Origin: Mesotaenium endlicherianum
Lineage: Eukaryota > Streptophyta > Zygnematophyceae > Zygnematales > Mesotaeniaceae
Direction of reading: 5' to 3'
DNA length: 20,596 nucleotides
Assembly: GCA_009602735.1 (NCBI GenBank)
Contig: WELA01008529.1
Coordinates: 399,600-420,195, forward strand
This document shows, piece after piece, positions 9,901 to 17,639 of the stretch. A program made the translations under genes and the position numbers. Below the pieces are notes generated by a model. It was not told where the DNA came from. It did no database searches and saw only the letters and a program-made list of their open reading frames with translations. The first letter of the stretch is position 1. The number at the start of each line of letters is the position of its first letter.

Positions 9901-12900
9901 CGGCCGCGCAGGTCCGGGCGGCGGAGGAGGCGCTCGCGGCCGCCCAGGAGGCCGCGAGCGCAAGCGAGGCGAGGGCTGCGGAGGAATTCACGGCCGTGCA
10001 GGGCCAGCTGGCGGCCGCCGAGGAACGCGCGCTGGCGGCGCAGGAGCGGGCCGAGCAGGCAGAGCGCGAGCTGCAGGCTGCGTCTGGCGTCCGCAACGCT
10101 GCCGCAACAGCGCTTGCAGAGGACACGCGCACCCTGAGAGAGGCCCTGGTGGCAGCGCAAGCTCGCGCAGATGCGCATGCGCGCGAGGCCGCCGCCCGGG
10201 TTGCTGCCCTGGAGGCCAGCCTCGCCGCGGCGGAGGCAGACAGCGCAAGCGCGCTTGACAGGGCCGCCTCCGAGCTGGCCGAGAAGGAGGCCCGCGCGAC
10301 GGCAGAGGCCGACGAGCTCCGGGCAGCCCTGGCTGCTGCAACTGCAGCCGCAGCTGCGGCCTCGGAGGCGACGGCAGCGGCGACGGAGGACGGCAAGGAG
10401 AGGCACGACGAGAGCGGCGCTACGTCTGCCGCAGCGGCGGCGTCGGGCAGGAGGAGGAGCAGCGAGGGGAGCTCGGTGGCCGGCGGCGGCGGGGAGGAGG
10501 CGGAGCAGCAGGTGCGCGAGGAGCTGGCCAAGGTGCAGGAGCAGGCGGCGTCGCTGCGGGAGAAGCTGCAGCGCGCCATCAAGAAGGGCAAGGGCATCGA
10601 GCAGCAGAAGCTGCAGCTGGAGAAGGACCTGGCAGCCATGGCCGCGGAGCTCCAAGCTCTCCGGGAGGCTGGGGCGGAGGCAGGGCCGGGGGCGGAAGGG
10701 CAGGGGGGGCCCAGCTCAGCTGCCTCCAGCGCAGCGGCAGCCGACGCTGAGGTGGCAGCCCTCAGGCTGGGCGCGTCACAGAAGGAGCAGCTTCTGCAGG
10801 CGGCGCTGGAGGGGCGGGCGCAGGCCGAGGCGCGCATCACAGAGCTCCAGGAGGAGCAGGAGGCCCTGGGCGCCTCGCTGGCGGAGAGCCGCGCGGCGCT
10901 GCAGGAGGCCCGCTCGGAGCTCGCCCGCGCGCACGAGGAGCTTGCGGGGCGCCAGCTGGAGTCGGCGGGAGCCATGGAGGCCGTGGAAGCTGCGGAGCGC
11001 GGGCAGGGCGAGGCGCGCGCGCAGCTGGAGGCGCTGGAGGCGCGGGCGGCGAGGGAGACGCAGGAGGCGCGCGCGGTGCTGGAGGCAAGGGAGGGGGAGG
11101 TCAGGGGGTTGAGGGACCAGGTGGGCGCACTGGAGCACGCGCTGCAGGGCTCGCAGCTCGAGGTGGCGCGCCTGCAGGCAGCCGCAACGCGAGCAGCGGA
11201 GGAGGGCGGGGAACAGCTGCAGGCGGCGGTGGCGGAGGCGGAGCATCGCCGCGCGGCGCTGGAGACGCAGAACCGTCAGCTGGCAGAGGAGCGGGACGTT
11301 GCAGCAGACGCCCGCGAGCGGCTCGCGGCATTGCTGGCGACGGCGGAGGCCGGCATCGCACGCTTGACAGAGGATGCCGAGAGGCTGAGAGCAGGGGTAC
11401 AGGAGCAGGAGCGGGCAGCGGCCCTCGTTGCCGATGCGCAGGCTGAGGCGGAGCGGCGTGCAAGCGCTGCTGAAGCGGAGGCCGCAAGGGCCTGCCAGGT
11501 GGCAAGCGAGGAGGCGGCAGCGGCGGAGGCCCGCAGCCAGGGGCTGGAGGCGCGCGTGGCGGAGCTGGAGGCAACGGCTCGCCAGGTGGCGGAAGAGAAG
11601 GCTGCGGCGGAAGGCCGGTGCCAACGGCAGGAGGCGCGGTTGGCAGAGCTGGATCGGCTGCGGGAGGAGATGGCAGTGCAGAAGGCGGAGGTGGAAGCGC
11701 AGAAGGCGGAGGCAGAGGGGCAGCTGGAGGAGATTCGGGAGCAGGCAGAGGCGGACATGCAGGCGACGCTGAAGGCGCGGGACGCGGCAAAGGCGCGCTC
11801 GGAGGAGCGGGCGGCGGAGGCAGCCGCGGCGCAGGCCGAGTGCAGGCGGCTCTCTGCTGAGCTGGCAGAGGTATCCGAGGAGCTGGGCCGCGTGGTGGAG
11901 GAGGCCTCGGGGCTGAGGGCTGAAGTGGACGCAGCGCATGCTGACCTGGCGGCGCTGCGGGAGGAGGCCGGGGGGGCCCACGAGGAGCTCAAGCGGACGC
12001 GAGCAGAGCTTAAGAGGCTGGAGAGTGCGACAGCTGGCAGGAACAACGAGGAAATGCAGAAGGCGGTGGAGGATGTGCAGCGCCAGCTGGCGGAACAGGT
12101 GGCAGAATTCCAGGAGAGGCTTACCACGTCGGAGGACGCGCATGCTAGGATGAGGGGCCAGGTGGAGGATTTAAAAGGCAGCTTGATTGAGGCGCGGGAG
12201 CAGGTAGAGCACCAGGTGGCGGAGCTCGGGGAGGTGCATGCGAGAGCTGCGGAGCTGGAAGAAGCGCTGGCTGGCGCTCGTGCTGACGTGGCATTGGCCT
12301 CTGCCCAGCTGACTGAGGAGCGCAGAGAGAGCGGCGAATTCGCTCGCCAGCTGGCGGCGGCCCACGCCTCCCTGAAGCAGGAGGCGCTGCTGCGGACTGA
12401 AGAGGCAGACTCGCACCAGAGAGGTGGGGGCTGGTCTCTTGACTCTCCTGCCTGCCATTTCCTCCACTACTTTGAGATGCAGGCATGTGCCCTGGGTGCA
12501 ATTCTAATCTGCTTGCAGAGGCTATACTTGTCCTACCGGCGCGCGTGGGTGCATCTGCTTGCAGGCTGTCTGCCTCCTCGCCGCGGGGCGCGAGTGCGCA
12601 GATCTGCTAGGCTAATGCTTTTGTTGTGCTCCTGAAGCAGGGAGTACGATTAGAATAGACTGTGCTCGTGCAGCTCCTCACTTCCCTGCCCATGTCCTAC
12701 CTCCTCCCCCCCTTGGCCCCCTCCCCATTCCCCCCCTTCCCCACCCTCCCCCCTCCCCCCTCTCTACCCTCTCCGACCCTTCCTTCTGCCTTTCCTCCTC
12801 CCAGTCCTCCCCCATGCTGCATTTGGCACATGAAGCTTGGGGTTGCATTAGAGGCTGCTGGCAGAGAGGCCATGCAGATGAAGGTGTGCCGGCTCTGTGT

Positions 12901-14066
12901 GGCTAAGCTGCCTTACCAAGTGTGCTGGTTTAGGGTGCACCTTTTTAGGGCTTTCTTCTCCTTGGTTGACGTTGTGCTGGCACGCTCTGCCTGTCCTGCA
13001 GAGATGGCGCTTCGGGAGGACGCGTTGGCAGAGGCCGAGGCCAGGTGTCAGAAGGTGAGCGAGGAGCTGCAGGAGGTGCGCGCCATGCTGGCGGAGCGGG
13101 AGGGCCAGGTCAAGACGCTGTCTGCCGCCCGCAGCAAGGCCACTGCCAAGCTGGCGGCCGCCCAGGAGAAGCTGAAAGAGACACAGCAGCAGGTAGCTGC
13201 TCCTGCTCCTGCTCCCGCTGCTCCTGCTCCTGCTCGTGGACATTGAGGCAGCCGGGGCGCCTGTCGTCTTTGCTTGTTGTATAGAGGCGATCTTGTATAT
13301 ATCGTGTTTATTGATCTCCGCTTGCGTCCTGAGCCGCTTGCAGGCTACACTCCTCTTCCCGCCCTGCTGATTGCCTTCTTTTGGTTGTCCTTCCCGGGGT
13401 CATCCGATTCAGTGTGTGGCATGCATCGCTGACTGGCGCAACATGCTCAAGGACATATCGGCTGCGAGATTCTTATGTGCATCCATACTTCGTAAACGTA
13501 CGCGCTTATGTGTACGCGTGGATGTCTATTAACGTGTTTGGTCGATGTGAATGCATCTTCCACTTTTTGAAACTTTTGCAATGTGTATGGCAACTCCTCA
13601 TATGAGTGTAAGATATCAAAGTGTCCGGGACACGTATTTTACTTCTGCCCGTCTGTTGCACTCGCACCCGCCGCAGCGCAGTCAGAGGCAGCGGTGGCAG
13701 TGGCAAAGGCGGAGGAGGAAACTTCCTTCCAATCAGTTTTTCTGTGGTTCCACAACTGACCCATCTTTCCTTCCCCTGGTTGTCCCACTCCCGCCCACTT
13801 TCGCTCGCCGCGACGCAGTCGGAGGCGGCGGTGGCGGAGGCCGAGCGAAAGGCACAGGCAGCGGTCGAGGCGGCAACGGCGGCGGCAGGAGGGGCCAAGA
13901 AGAAACAGGAGGAGAGCACGCAGGCGACACGGCTGCGCGCGGCGCTCGCCAGCCGCGAGGCCGAGGTCAAGCGGCTGCGCAGCCAGGTGGAGGAGCTGAC
14001 GCACGCAGCCGCTGACCTCGAGCACCACGCGGACGAGGTGCGGCGCGCGGCCGGCGCGCTCGAGGG
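3901..14066 (+). CDS. giant coiled-coil protein, golgin/TNO1-like (five exons, 3' end missing)
   Basis: Spliced model: 3901-3939, 4043-4633, 5067-12423, 13002-13192, 13819-14066, giving at least 2808 residues with no C-terminus. The ATG at 3901 has a good context (ACAATGG). Residues 1-25 are basic (MEKKDLLSAGKRR, then LAEYKKKKEQKG). Residues about 26-235 are acidic and Ser/Pro-rich, probably disordered. From about 236 the chain is almost continuous heptad-type coiled coil rich in Glu, Ala, Leu and Gln. Basic 'AIKK' islands interrupt it near 618, 1098, 1801 and 2040. The N-terminal signature and the LREKL..AIKKGK motif recall large plant proteins such as TNO1, a trans-Golgi tether-like protein that binds the syntaxin SYP41; this link is from memory. 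A role in Golgi/TGN tethering or cytoskeletal scaffolding is inference. No GRIP domain or membrane anchor is visible, but the end lies beyond the gap. Other large coiled-coil families (myosin-tail-like, nuclear-pore-associated) remain possible. Confidence 0.75.
3940..4042 (+). other. intron 1 (GTATGT...TCACAG)
   Basis: A 103-base intron with a strong donor and a pyrimidine-rich acceptor (CTGTCTTGTCACAG). It is phase 0 on both sides. Left in, the frame from an ATG at 3872 stays open and reads into exon 2 through a hydrophobic stretch; this looks accidental but is noted separately. Confidence 0.7.
4043..4633 (+). other. exon 2 (basic start plus disordered acidic linker)
   Basis: 197 codons, phase 0 at both ends. 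It opens LAEYKKKKEQKGESSKSS, then becomes acidic and low in hydrophobics (PDDDESADPGFSDALEDAVD), with a basic patch (PSERRRRTGH) and several SP/TP sites (GFYTPDDTPAGSPHSG) that could be phosphorylated. No globular domain is visible. The exon ends TCGCAG|GTGAAG. Codon use is less GC-biased than in exon 3. Confidence 0.65.
4634..5066 (+). other. intron 2 (GTGAAG...ATGCAG), acceptor uncertain
   Basis: The proposed 433-base intron joins CAG (4633) to GTAACTGGG (5067) in phase 0, giving ALSQ|VTGSALHG and running into the frame of exon 3. A pyrimidine-rich tract (4659-4753) ending CCCTCTCAG makes a stronger-looking acceptor at 4753. The frame after it is open to a TAG at 4869-4871 but has no good donor, so a small extra exon cannot be excluded. 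If translation began separately downstream, the ATG at 5142 (MADSPFSRAFSDN) would be the natural start. Confidence 0.5.
6288..6374 (+). other. AIKKGK motif 1 (LREKLTMAIKKGKEVVQQ...)
   Basis: Residues about 618-646. The motif opens LREKLTMAIKKGKEVVQQ and continues with REMLKETLAQK. It is a basic island in an otherwise acidic coiled coil and matches a motif I recall from large plant coiled-coil proteins (LREKLxxAVxKGKxLVQQRxxLK). Its function is not known to me; a membrane or partner contact is a guess. Confidence 0.6.
6687..8216 (+). repeat. internal protein repeat R1 (about 510 residues)
   Basis: Residues about 751-1260. Shared blocks with R2, in the same order, are QQAAR.ELARASDELAA, EVAGRSEELAEARRELAEAR, AEAAEH.ER, AGELR.QLQAKE, ESKV.AIKKRAKELVE.AKQ, KAAAQVRAAEEALAAAQEA, and ADSASALDRA.ELAE at the end. 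The copies differ by insertions (R1 is about 87 residues shorter) and by many silent and replacement changes, so this is a real, diverged duplication unlike the identical assembly copies downstream. Confidence 0.8.
7728..7878 (+). other. AIKKRAKELVE island in R1
   Basis: Residues about 1098-1148, ESKVVAIKKRAKELVEAAKQ followed by KAAAQVRAAEEALAAAQEA. It is a basic amphipathic segment, best conserved of all between R1 and R2 (compare 9837-9987), which suggests selection on this stretch. It shares AIKK with the two KGK motifs. Confidence 0.7.
8547..10337 (+). repeat. internal protein repeat R2 (about 597 residues)
   Basis: Residues about 1371-1967, homologous to R1 (6687-8216) with the same block order. 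Extra residues relative to R1 lie mainly in the KDLETRTAARVAALESELA to ARATGASDSLGQEAAG part and in a 12-alanine run just before ESKVAAIKKRAKELVED (9837 on). Its 3' end passes into an Ala/Ser/Gly-rich linker (about 10338-10499) before AIKKGK motif 2. Nucleotide similarity to R1 is high around the AIKKRAK island and low elsewhere. Confidence 0.8.
10554..10631 (+). other. AIKKGK motif 2 (LREKLQRAIKKGKGIEQQ...)
   Basis: Residues about 2040-2065, opening LREKLQRAIKKGKGIEQQ and continuing KLQLEKDL. It is clearly related to motif 1 at 6288. The two lie on either side of the R1-R2 pair, so the protein is organised as motif 1, R1, R2, motif 2. The same motif appears again at 14123-14200 and 19897-19974 in the redundant copies. 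Confidence 0.65.
12424..13001 (+). other. intron 3 (GTGGGG...CTGCAG)
   Basis: 578 bases, phase 1: G (12423) plus AG (13002-13003) makes GAG, giving SHQR-E-MALREDALAEAEA with continuous coiled-coil character. The acceptor CTGCCTGTCCTGCAG is strong; the donor GTGGGG is weak, so retention or an alternative donor is possible. A C/T-rich tract fills 12695-12813. I see no other gene in it. Confidence 0.7.
12695..12813. repeat. C/T-rich tract in intron 3
   Basis: About 120 bases of nearly pure pyrimidine with several runs of six or more C (for example CCATTCCCCCCCTTCCCCA). It lies well upstream of the acceptor and is longer than a normal polypyrimidine tract. The identical tract recurs at 16264-16382. 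Such tracts can form triplexes and are hard to sequence and assemble. Confidence 0.85.
13002..13192 (+). other. exon 4
   Basis: 191 bases: two bases completing a split Glu codon, then 63 codons from MALREDALAEAEARCQKVS to KLAAAQEKLKETQQQ. It is coiled coil throughout. It ends CAGCAGCAG|GTAGCT in phase 0. Read-through past the donor gives an Ala/Pro tail encoded by a GCTCCT-type repeat and stops at 13244-13246. Confidence 0.75.
13193..13818 (+). other. intron 4 (GTAGCT...ACGCAG)
   Basis: 626 bases, phase 0, joining LKETQQQ to SEAAVAEAERKAQ. It begins with a GCTCCT hexamer-like repeat (about 13198-13238), followed by AT-richer sequence. The acceptor at 13817-13818 follows CTCGCCGCGACGCAG. A second, similar acceptor lies 137 bases upstream (13680-13681). 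Confidence 0.7.
13668..13759 (+). other. duplicated upstream acceptor / relic alternative exon in intron 4
   Basis: The sequence CGCAG|TCAGAGGCAGCGGTGGC at 13677 on closely matches the true exon 5 start CGCAG|TCGGAGGCGGCGGTGGC at 13814 on. Reading from 13682 keeps frame with exon 4 (SEAAVAVAKAEEE...) but reaches TGA at 13757-13759, with no clear donor before it. It looks like a small local duplication of the exon 5 start, either a decayed exon or an alternative acceptor giving a truncated product. Confidence 0.5.
13819..14066 (+). other. exon 5 (incomplete at the gap)
   Basis: Starts SEAAVAEAERKAQAAVEAAT and continues through AKKKQEESTQATRLRAALAS to LEHHADEVRRAAGALEG, still coiled coil. It is cut by the N at 14067. 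The redundant copy at 17388-17638 extends it by only three bases. The rest of the gene, including the C-terminus that would define the subfamily, is not present. Confidence 0.75.
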
Positions 14067-14067
14067 N
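14067..14067. other. single-N assembly gap 1
   Basis: One ambiguous base. The sequence to its right jumps back to what was already read at 10499. Reading straight through shifts the coiled-coil frame (exon 5 frame meets GGC GGA GCA instead of GCG GAG CAG), so the join is not a natural coding junction. Confidence 0.95.
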
Positions 14068-17000
14068 GGCGGAGCAGCAGGTGCGCGAGGAGCTGGCCAA
14101 GGTGCAGGAGCAGGCGGCGTCGCTGCGGGAGAAGCTGCAGCGCGCCATCAAGAAGGGCAAGGGCATCGAGCAGCAGAAGCTGCAGCTGGAGAAGGACCTG
14201 GCAGCCATGGCCGCGGAGCTCCAAGCTCTCCGGGAGGCTGGGGCGGAGGCAGGGCCGGGGGCGGAAGGGCAGGGGGGGCCCAGCTCAGCTGCCTCCAGCG
14301 CAGCGGCAGCCGACGCTGAGGTGGCAGCCCTCAGGCTGGGCGCGTCACAGAAGGAGCAGCTTCTGCAGGCGGCGCTGGAGGGGCGGGCGCAGGCCGAGGC
14401 GCGCATCACAGAGCTCCAGGAGGAGCAGGAGGCCCTGGGCGCCTCGCTGGCGGAGAGCCGCGCGGCGCTGCAGGAGGCCCGCTCGGAGCTCGCCCGCGCG
14501 CACGAGGAGCTTGCGGGGCGCCAGCTGGAGTCGGCGGGAGCCATGGAGGCCGTGGAAGCTGCGGAGCGCGGGCAGGGCGAGGCGCGCGCGCAGCTGGAGG
14601 CGCTGGAGGCGCGGGCGGCGAGGGAGACGCAGGAGGCGCGCGCGGTGCTGGAGGCAAGGGAGGGGGAGGTCAGGGGGTTGAGGGACCAGGTGGGCGCACT
14701 GGAGCACGCGCTGCAGGGCTCGCAGCTCGAGGTGGCGCGCCTGCAGGCAGCCGCAACGCGAGCAGCGGAGGAGGGCGGGGAACAGCTGCAGGCGGCGGTG
14801 GCGGAGGCGGAGCATCGCCGCGCGGCGCTGGAGACGCAGAACCGTCAGCTGGCAGAGGAGCGGGACGTTGCAGCAGACGCCCGCGAGCGGCTCGCGGCAT
14901 TGCTGGCGACGGCGGAGGCCGGCATCGCACGCTTGACAGAGGATGCCGAGAGGCTGAGAGCAGGGGTACAGGAGCAGGAGCGGGCAGCGGCCCTCGTTGC
15001 CGATGCGCAGGCTGAGGCGGAGCGGCGTGCAAGCGCTGCTGAAGCGGAGGCCGCAAGGGCCTGCCAGGTGGCAAGCGAGGAGGCGGCAGCGGCGGAGGCC
15101 CGCAGCCAGGGGCTGGAGGCGCGCGTGGCGGAGCTGGAGGCAACGGCTCGCCAGGTGGCGGAAGAGAAGGCTGCGGCGGAAGGCCGGTGCCAACGGCAGG
15201 AGGCGCGGTTGGCAGAGCTGGATCGGCTGCGGGAGGAGATGGCAGTGCAGAAGGCGGAGGTGGAAGCGCAGAAGGCGGAGGCAGAGGGGCAGCTGGAGGA
15301 GATTCGGGAGCAGGCAGAGGCGGACATGCAGGCGACGCTGAAGGCGCGGGACGCGGCAAAGGCGCGCTCGGAGGAGCGGGCGGCGGAGGCAGCCGCGGCG
15401 CAGGCCGAGTGCAGGCGGCTCTCTGCTGAGCTGGCAGAGGTATCCGAGGAGCTGGGCCGCGTGGTGGAGGAGGCCTCGGGGCTGAGGGCTGAAGTGGACG
15501 CAGCGCATGCTGACCTGGCGGCGCTGCGGGAGGAGGCCGGGGGGGCCCACGAGGAGCTCAAGCGGACGCGAGCAGAGCTTAAGAGGCTGGAGAGTGCGAC
15601 AGCTGGCAGGAACAACGAGGAAATGCAGAAGGCGGTGGAGGATGTGCAGCGCCAGCTGGCGGAACAGGTGGCAGAATTCCAGGAGAGGCTTACCACGTCG
15701 GAGGACGCGCATGCTAGGATGAGGGGCCAGGTGGAGGATTTAAAAGGCAGCTTGATTGAGGCGCGGGAGCAGGTAGAGCACCAGGTGGCGGAGCTCGGGG
15801 AGGTGCATGCGAGAGCTGCGGAGCTGGAAGAAGCGCTGGCTGGCGCTCGTGCTGACGTGGCATTGGCCTCTGCCCAGCTGACTGAGGAGCGCAGAGAGAG
15901 CGGCGAATTCGCTCGCCAGCTGGCGGCGGCCCACGCCTCCCTGAAGCAGGAGGCGCTGCTGCGGACTGAAGAGGCAGACTCGCACCAGAGAGGTGGGGGC
16001 TGGTCTCTTGACTCTCCTGCCTGCCATTTCCTCCACTACTTTGAGATGCAGGCATGTGCCCTGGGTGCAATTCTAATCTGCTTGCAGAGGCTATACTTGT
16101 CCTACCGGCGCGCGTGGGTGCATCTGCTTGCAGGCTGTCTGCCTCCTCGCCGCGGGGCGCGAGTGCGCAGATCTGCTAGGCTAATGCTTTTGTTGTGCTC
16201 CTGAAGCAGGGAGTACGATTAGAATAGACTGTGCTCGTGCAGCTCCTCACTTCCCTGCCCATGTCCTACCTCCTCCCCCCCTTGGCCCCCTCCCCATTCC
16301 CCCCCTTCCCCACCCTCCCCCCTCCCCCCTCTCTACCCTCTCCGACCCTTCCTTCTGCCTTTCCTCCTCCCAGTCCTCCCCCATGCTGCATTTGGCACAT
16401 GAAGCTTGGGGTTGCATTAGAGGCTGCTGGCAGAGAGGCCATGCAGATGAAGGTGTGCCGGCTCTGTGTGGCTAAGCTGCCTTACCAAGTGTGCTGGTTT
16501 AGGGTGCACCTTTTTAGGGCTTTCTTCTCCTTGGTTGACGTTGTGCTGGCACGCTCTGCCTGTCCTGCAGAGATGGCGCTTCGGGAGGACGCGTTGGCAG
16601 AGGCCGAGGCCAGGTGTCAGAAGGTGAGCGAGGAGCTGCAGGAGGTGCGCGCCATGCTGGCGGAGCGGGAGGGCCAGGTCAAGACGCTGTCTGCCGCCCG
16701 CAGCAAGGCCACTGCCAAGCTGGCGGCCGCCCAGGAGAAGCTGAAAGAGACACAGCAGCAGGTAGCTGCTCCTGCTCCTGCTCCCGCTGCTCCTGCTCCT
16801 GCTCGTGGACATTGAGGCAGCCGGGGCGCCTGTCGTCTTTGCTTGTTGTATAGAGGCGATCTTGTATATATCGTGTTTATTGATCTCCGCTTGCGTCCTG
16901 AGCCGCTTGCAGGCTACACTCCTCTTCCCGCCCTGCTGATTGCCTTCTTTTGGTTGTCCTTCCCGGGGTCATCCGATTCAGTGTGTGGCATGCATCGCTG

Positions 17001-17635
17001 ACTGGCGCAACATGCTCAAGGACATATCGGCTGCGAGATTCTTATGTGCATCCATACTTCGTAAACGTACGCGCTTATGTGTACGCGTGGATGTCTATTA
17101 ACGTGTTTGGTCGATGTGAATGCATCTTCCACTTTTTGAAACTTTTGCAATGTGTATGGCAACTCCTCATATGAGTGTAAGATATCAAAGTGTCCGGGAC
17201 ACGTATTTTACTTCTGCCCGTCTGTTGCACTCGCACCCGCCGCAGCGCAGTCAGAGGCAGCGGTGGCAGTGGCAAAGGCGGAGGAGGAAACTTCCTTCCA
17301 ATCAGTTTTTCTGTGGTTCCACAACTGACCCATCTTTCCTTCCCCTGGTTGTCCCACTCCCGCCCACTTTCGCTCGCCGCGACGCAGTCGGAGGCGGCGG
17401 TGGCGGAGGCCGAGCGAAAGGCACAGGCAGCGGTCGAGGCGGCAACGGCGGCGGCAGGAGGGGCCAAGAAGAAACAGGAGGAGAGCACGCAGGCGACACG
17501 GCTGCGCGCGGCGCTCGCCAGCCGCGAGGCCGAGGTCAAGCGGCTGCGCAGCCAGGTGGAGGAGCTGACGCACGCAGCCGCTGACCTCGAGCACCACGCG
17601 GACGAGGTGCGGCGCGCGGCCGGCGCGCTCGAGGG
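14068..17635 (+). repeat. apparently perfect 3568-base copy of 10499-14066
   Basis: Every open frame, both introns, the C/T tract and the hexamer repeat recur at a constant offset of 3569 with no indel and no mismatch that I noticed. The copy runs up to the base where the first piece ends and adds only CGA (17636-17638) before the next N. Identical introns and single-N borders argue for an overlapping contig placed end to end rather than a true tandem duplication. Confidence 0.95.
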
Positions 17636-17638
17636 CGA
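14069..17638 (+). CDS. redundant partial copy of coiled-coil gene (exon 3 tail to exon 5)
   Basis: Coding parts are 14069-15992 (exon 3 tail, residues about 2022 on), 16571-16761 (exon 4) and 17388-17638 (exon 5), with introns 15993-16570 and 16762-17387. All correspond to the first copy at offset 3569, including AIKKGK motif 2 (14123-14200), the C/T tract (16264-16382) and the duplicated acceptor (exon side from 17251). There is no start codon of its own: the first codon follows the gap. Treat it as the same locus unless long reads show otherwise; it should not be counted as a separate gene. Confidence 0.8.
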
Positions 17639-17639
17639 N
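17639..17639. other. single-N assembly gap 2
   Basis: One ambiguous base after ...GAGGGCGA. To its right the sequence jumps back to the equivalent of 8297, in the middle of exon 3. The coding frame is again broken across the N (the correct frame resumes at CAA, 17641). Confidence 0.95.

Larger units (their letters stand above)
5067..12423 (+). other. exon 3 (main coiled-coil exon, about 2452 codons)
   Basis: A 7357-base exon without a stop. After a Ser/Pro-rich entry (TPTSPLSPSMADSPFSRAF) comes a first helical segment (DKYVERLEHKLCELQRRLS), then near-continuous coiled coil. GC content and use of GAG, GCG, CTG and CAG codons rise sharply after about 5680. A run of 12 alanines (9795-9830) uses mixed codons. 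The exon ends AGAGAG|GTGGGG at 12423 with one base left over, which AG at 13002 completes as GAG. Read-through of the donor would end at TGA 12633-12635. Confidence 0.85.

Noticed and set aside
6812..10975. 1387-codon open frame on the minus strand, with similar ones at 4853-6325, 9141-10655 and 17208-20318
   Set aside because: Shadow of the sense coding sequence. GAG, GCG, CTG, CAG and AGG codons have reverse complements without stops, so long antisense frames are expected. The products are Ser/Ala/Arg/Cys-rich with no domains, and the frame copies recur only because the DNA is repeated.
12424..12635. Stop at 12635 as the real end of the gene
   Set aside because: A phase-exact splice from 12423 to 13002 continues the heptad pattern through two further exons. 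The read-through tail has intron-like composition.
13198..13238. Ala/Pro-rich domain from the GCTCCT repeat
   Set aside because: It lies just after a good donor (CAG|GTAGCT) and is followed at once by a stop; better read as intronic simple repeat.
12662..13246. Independent 194-codon gene starting in intron 3
   Set aside because: It starts at a CTG inside a C/T-rich intron. Only the part from 13002 has coding character, which belongs to exon 4.
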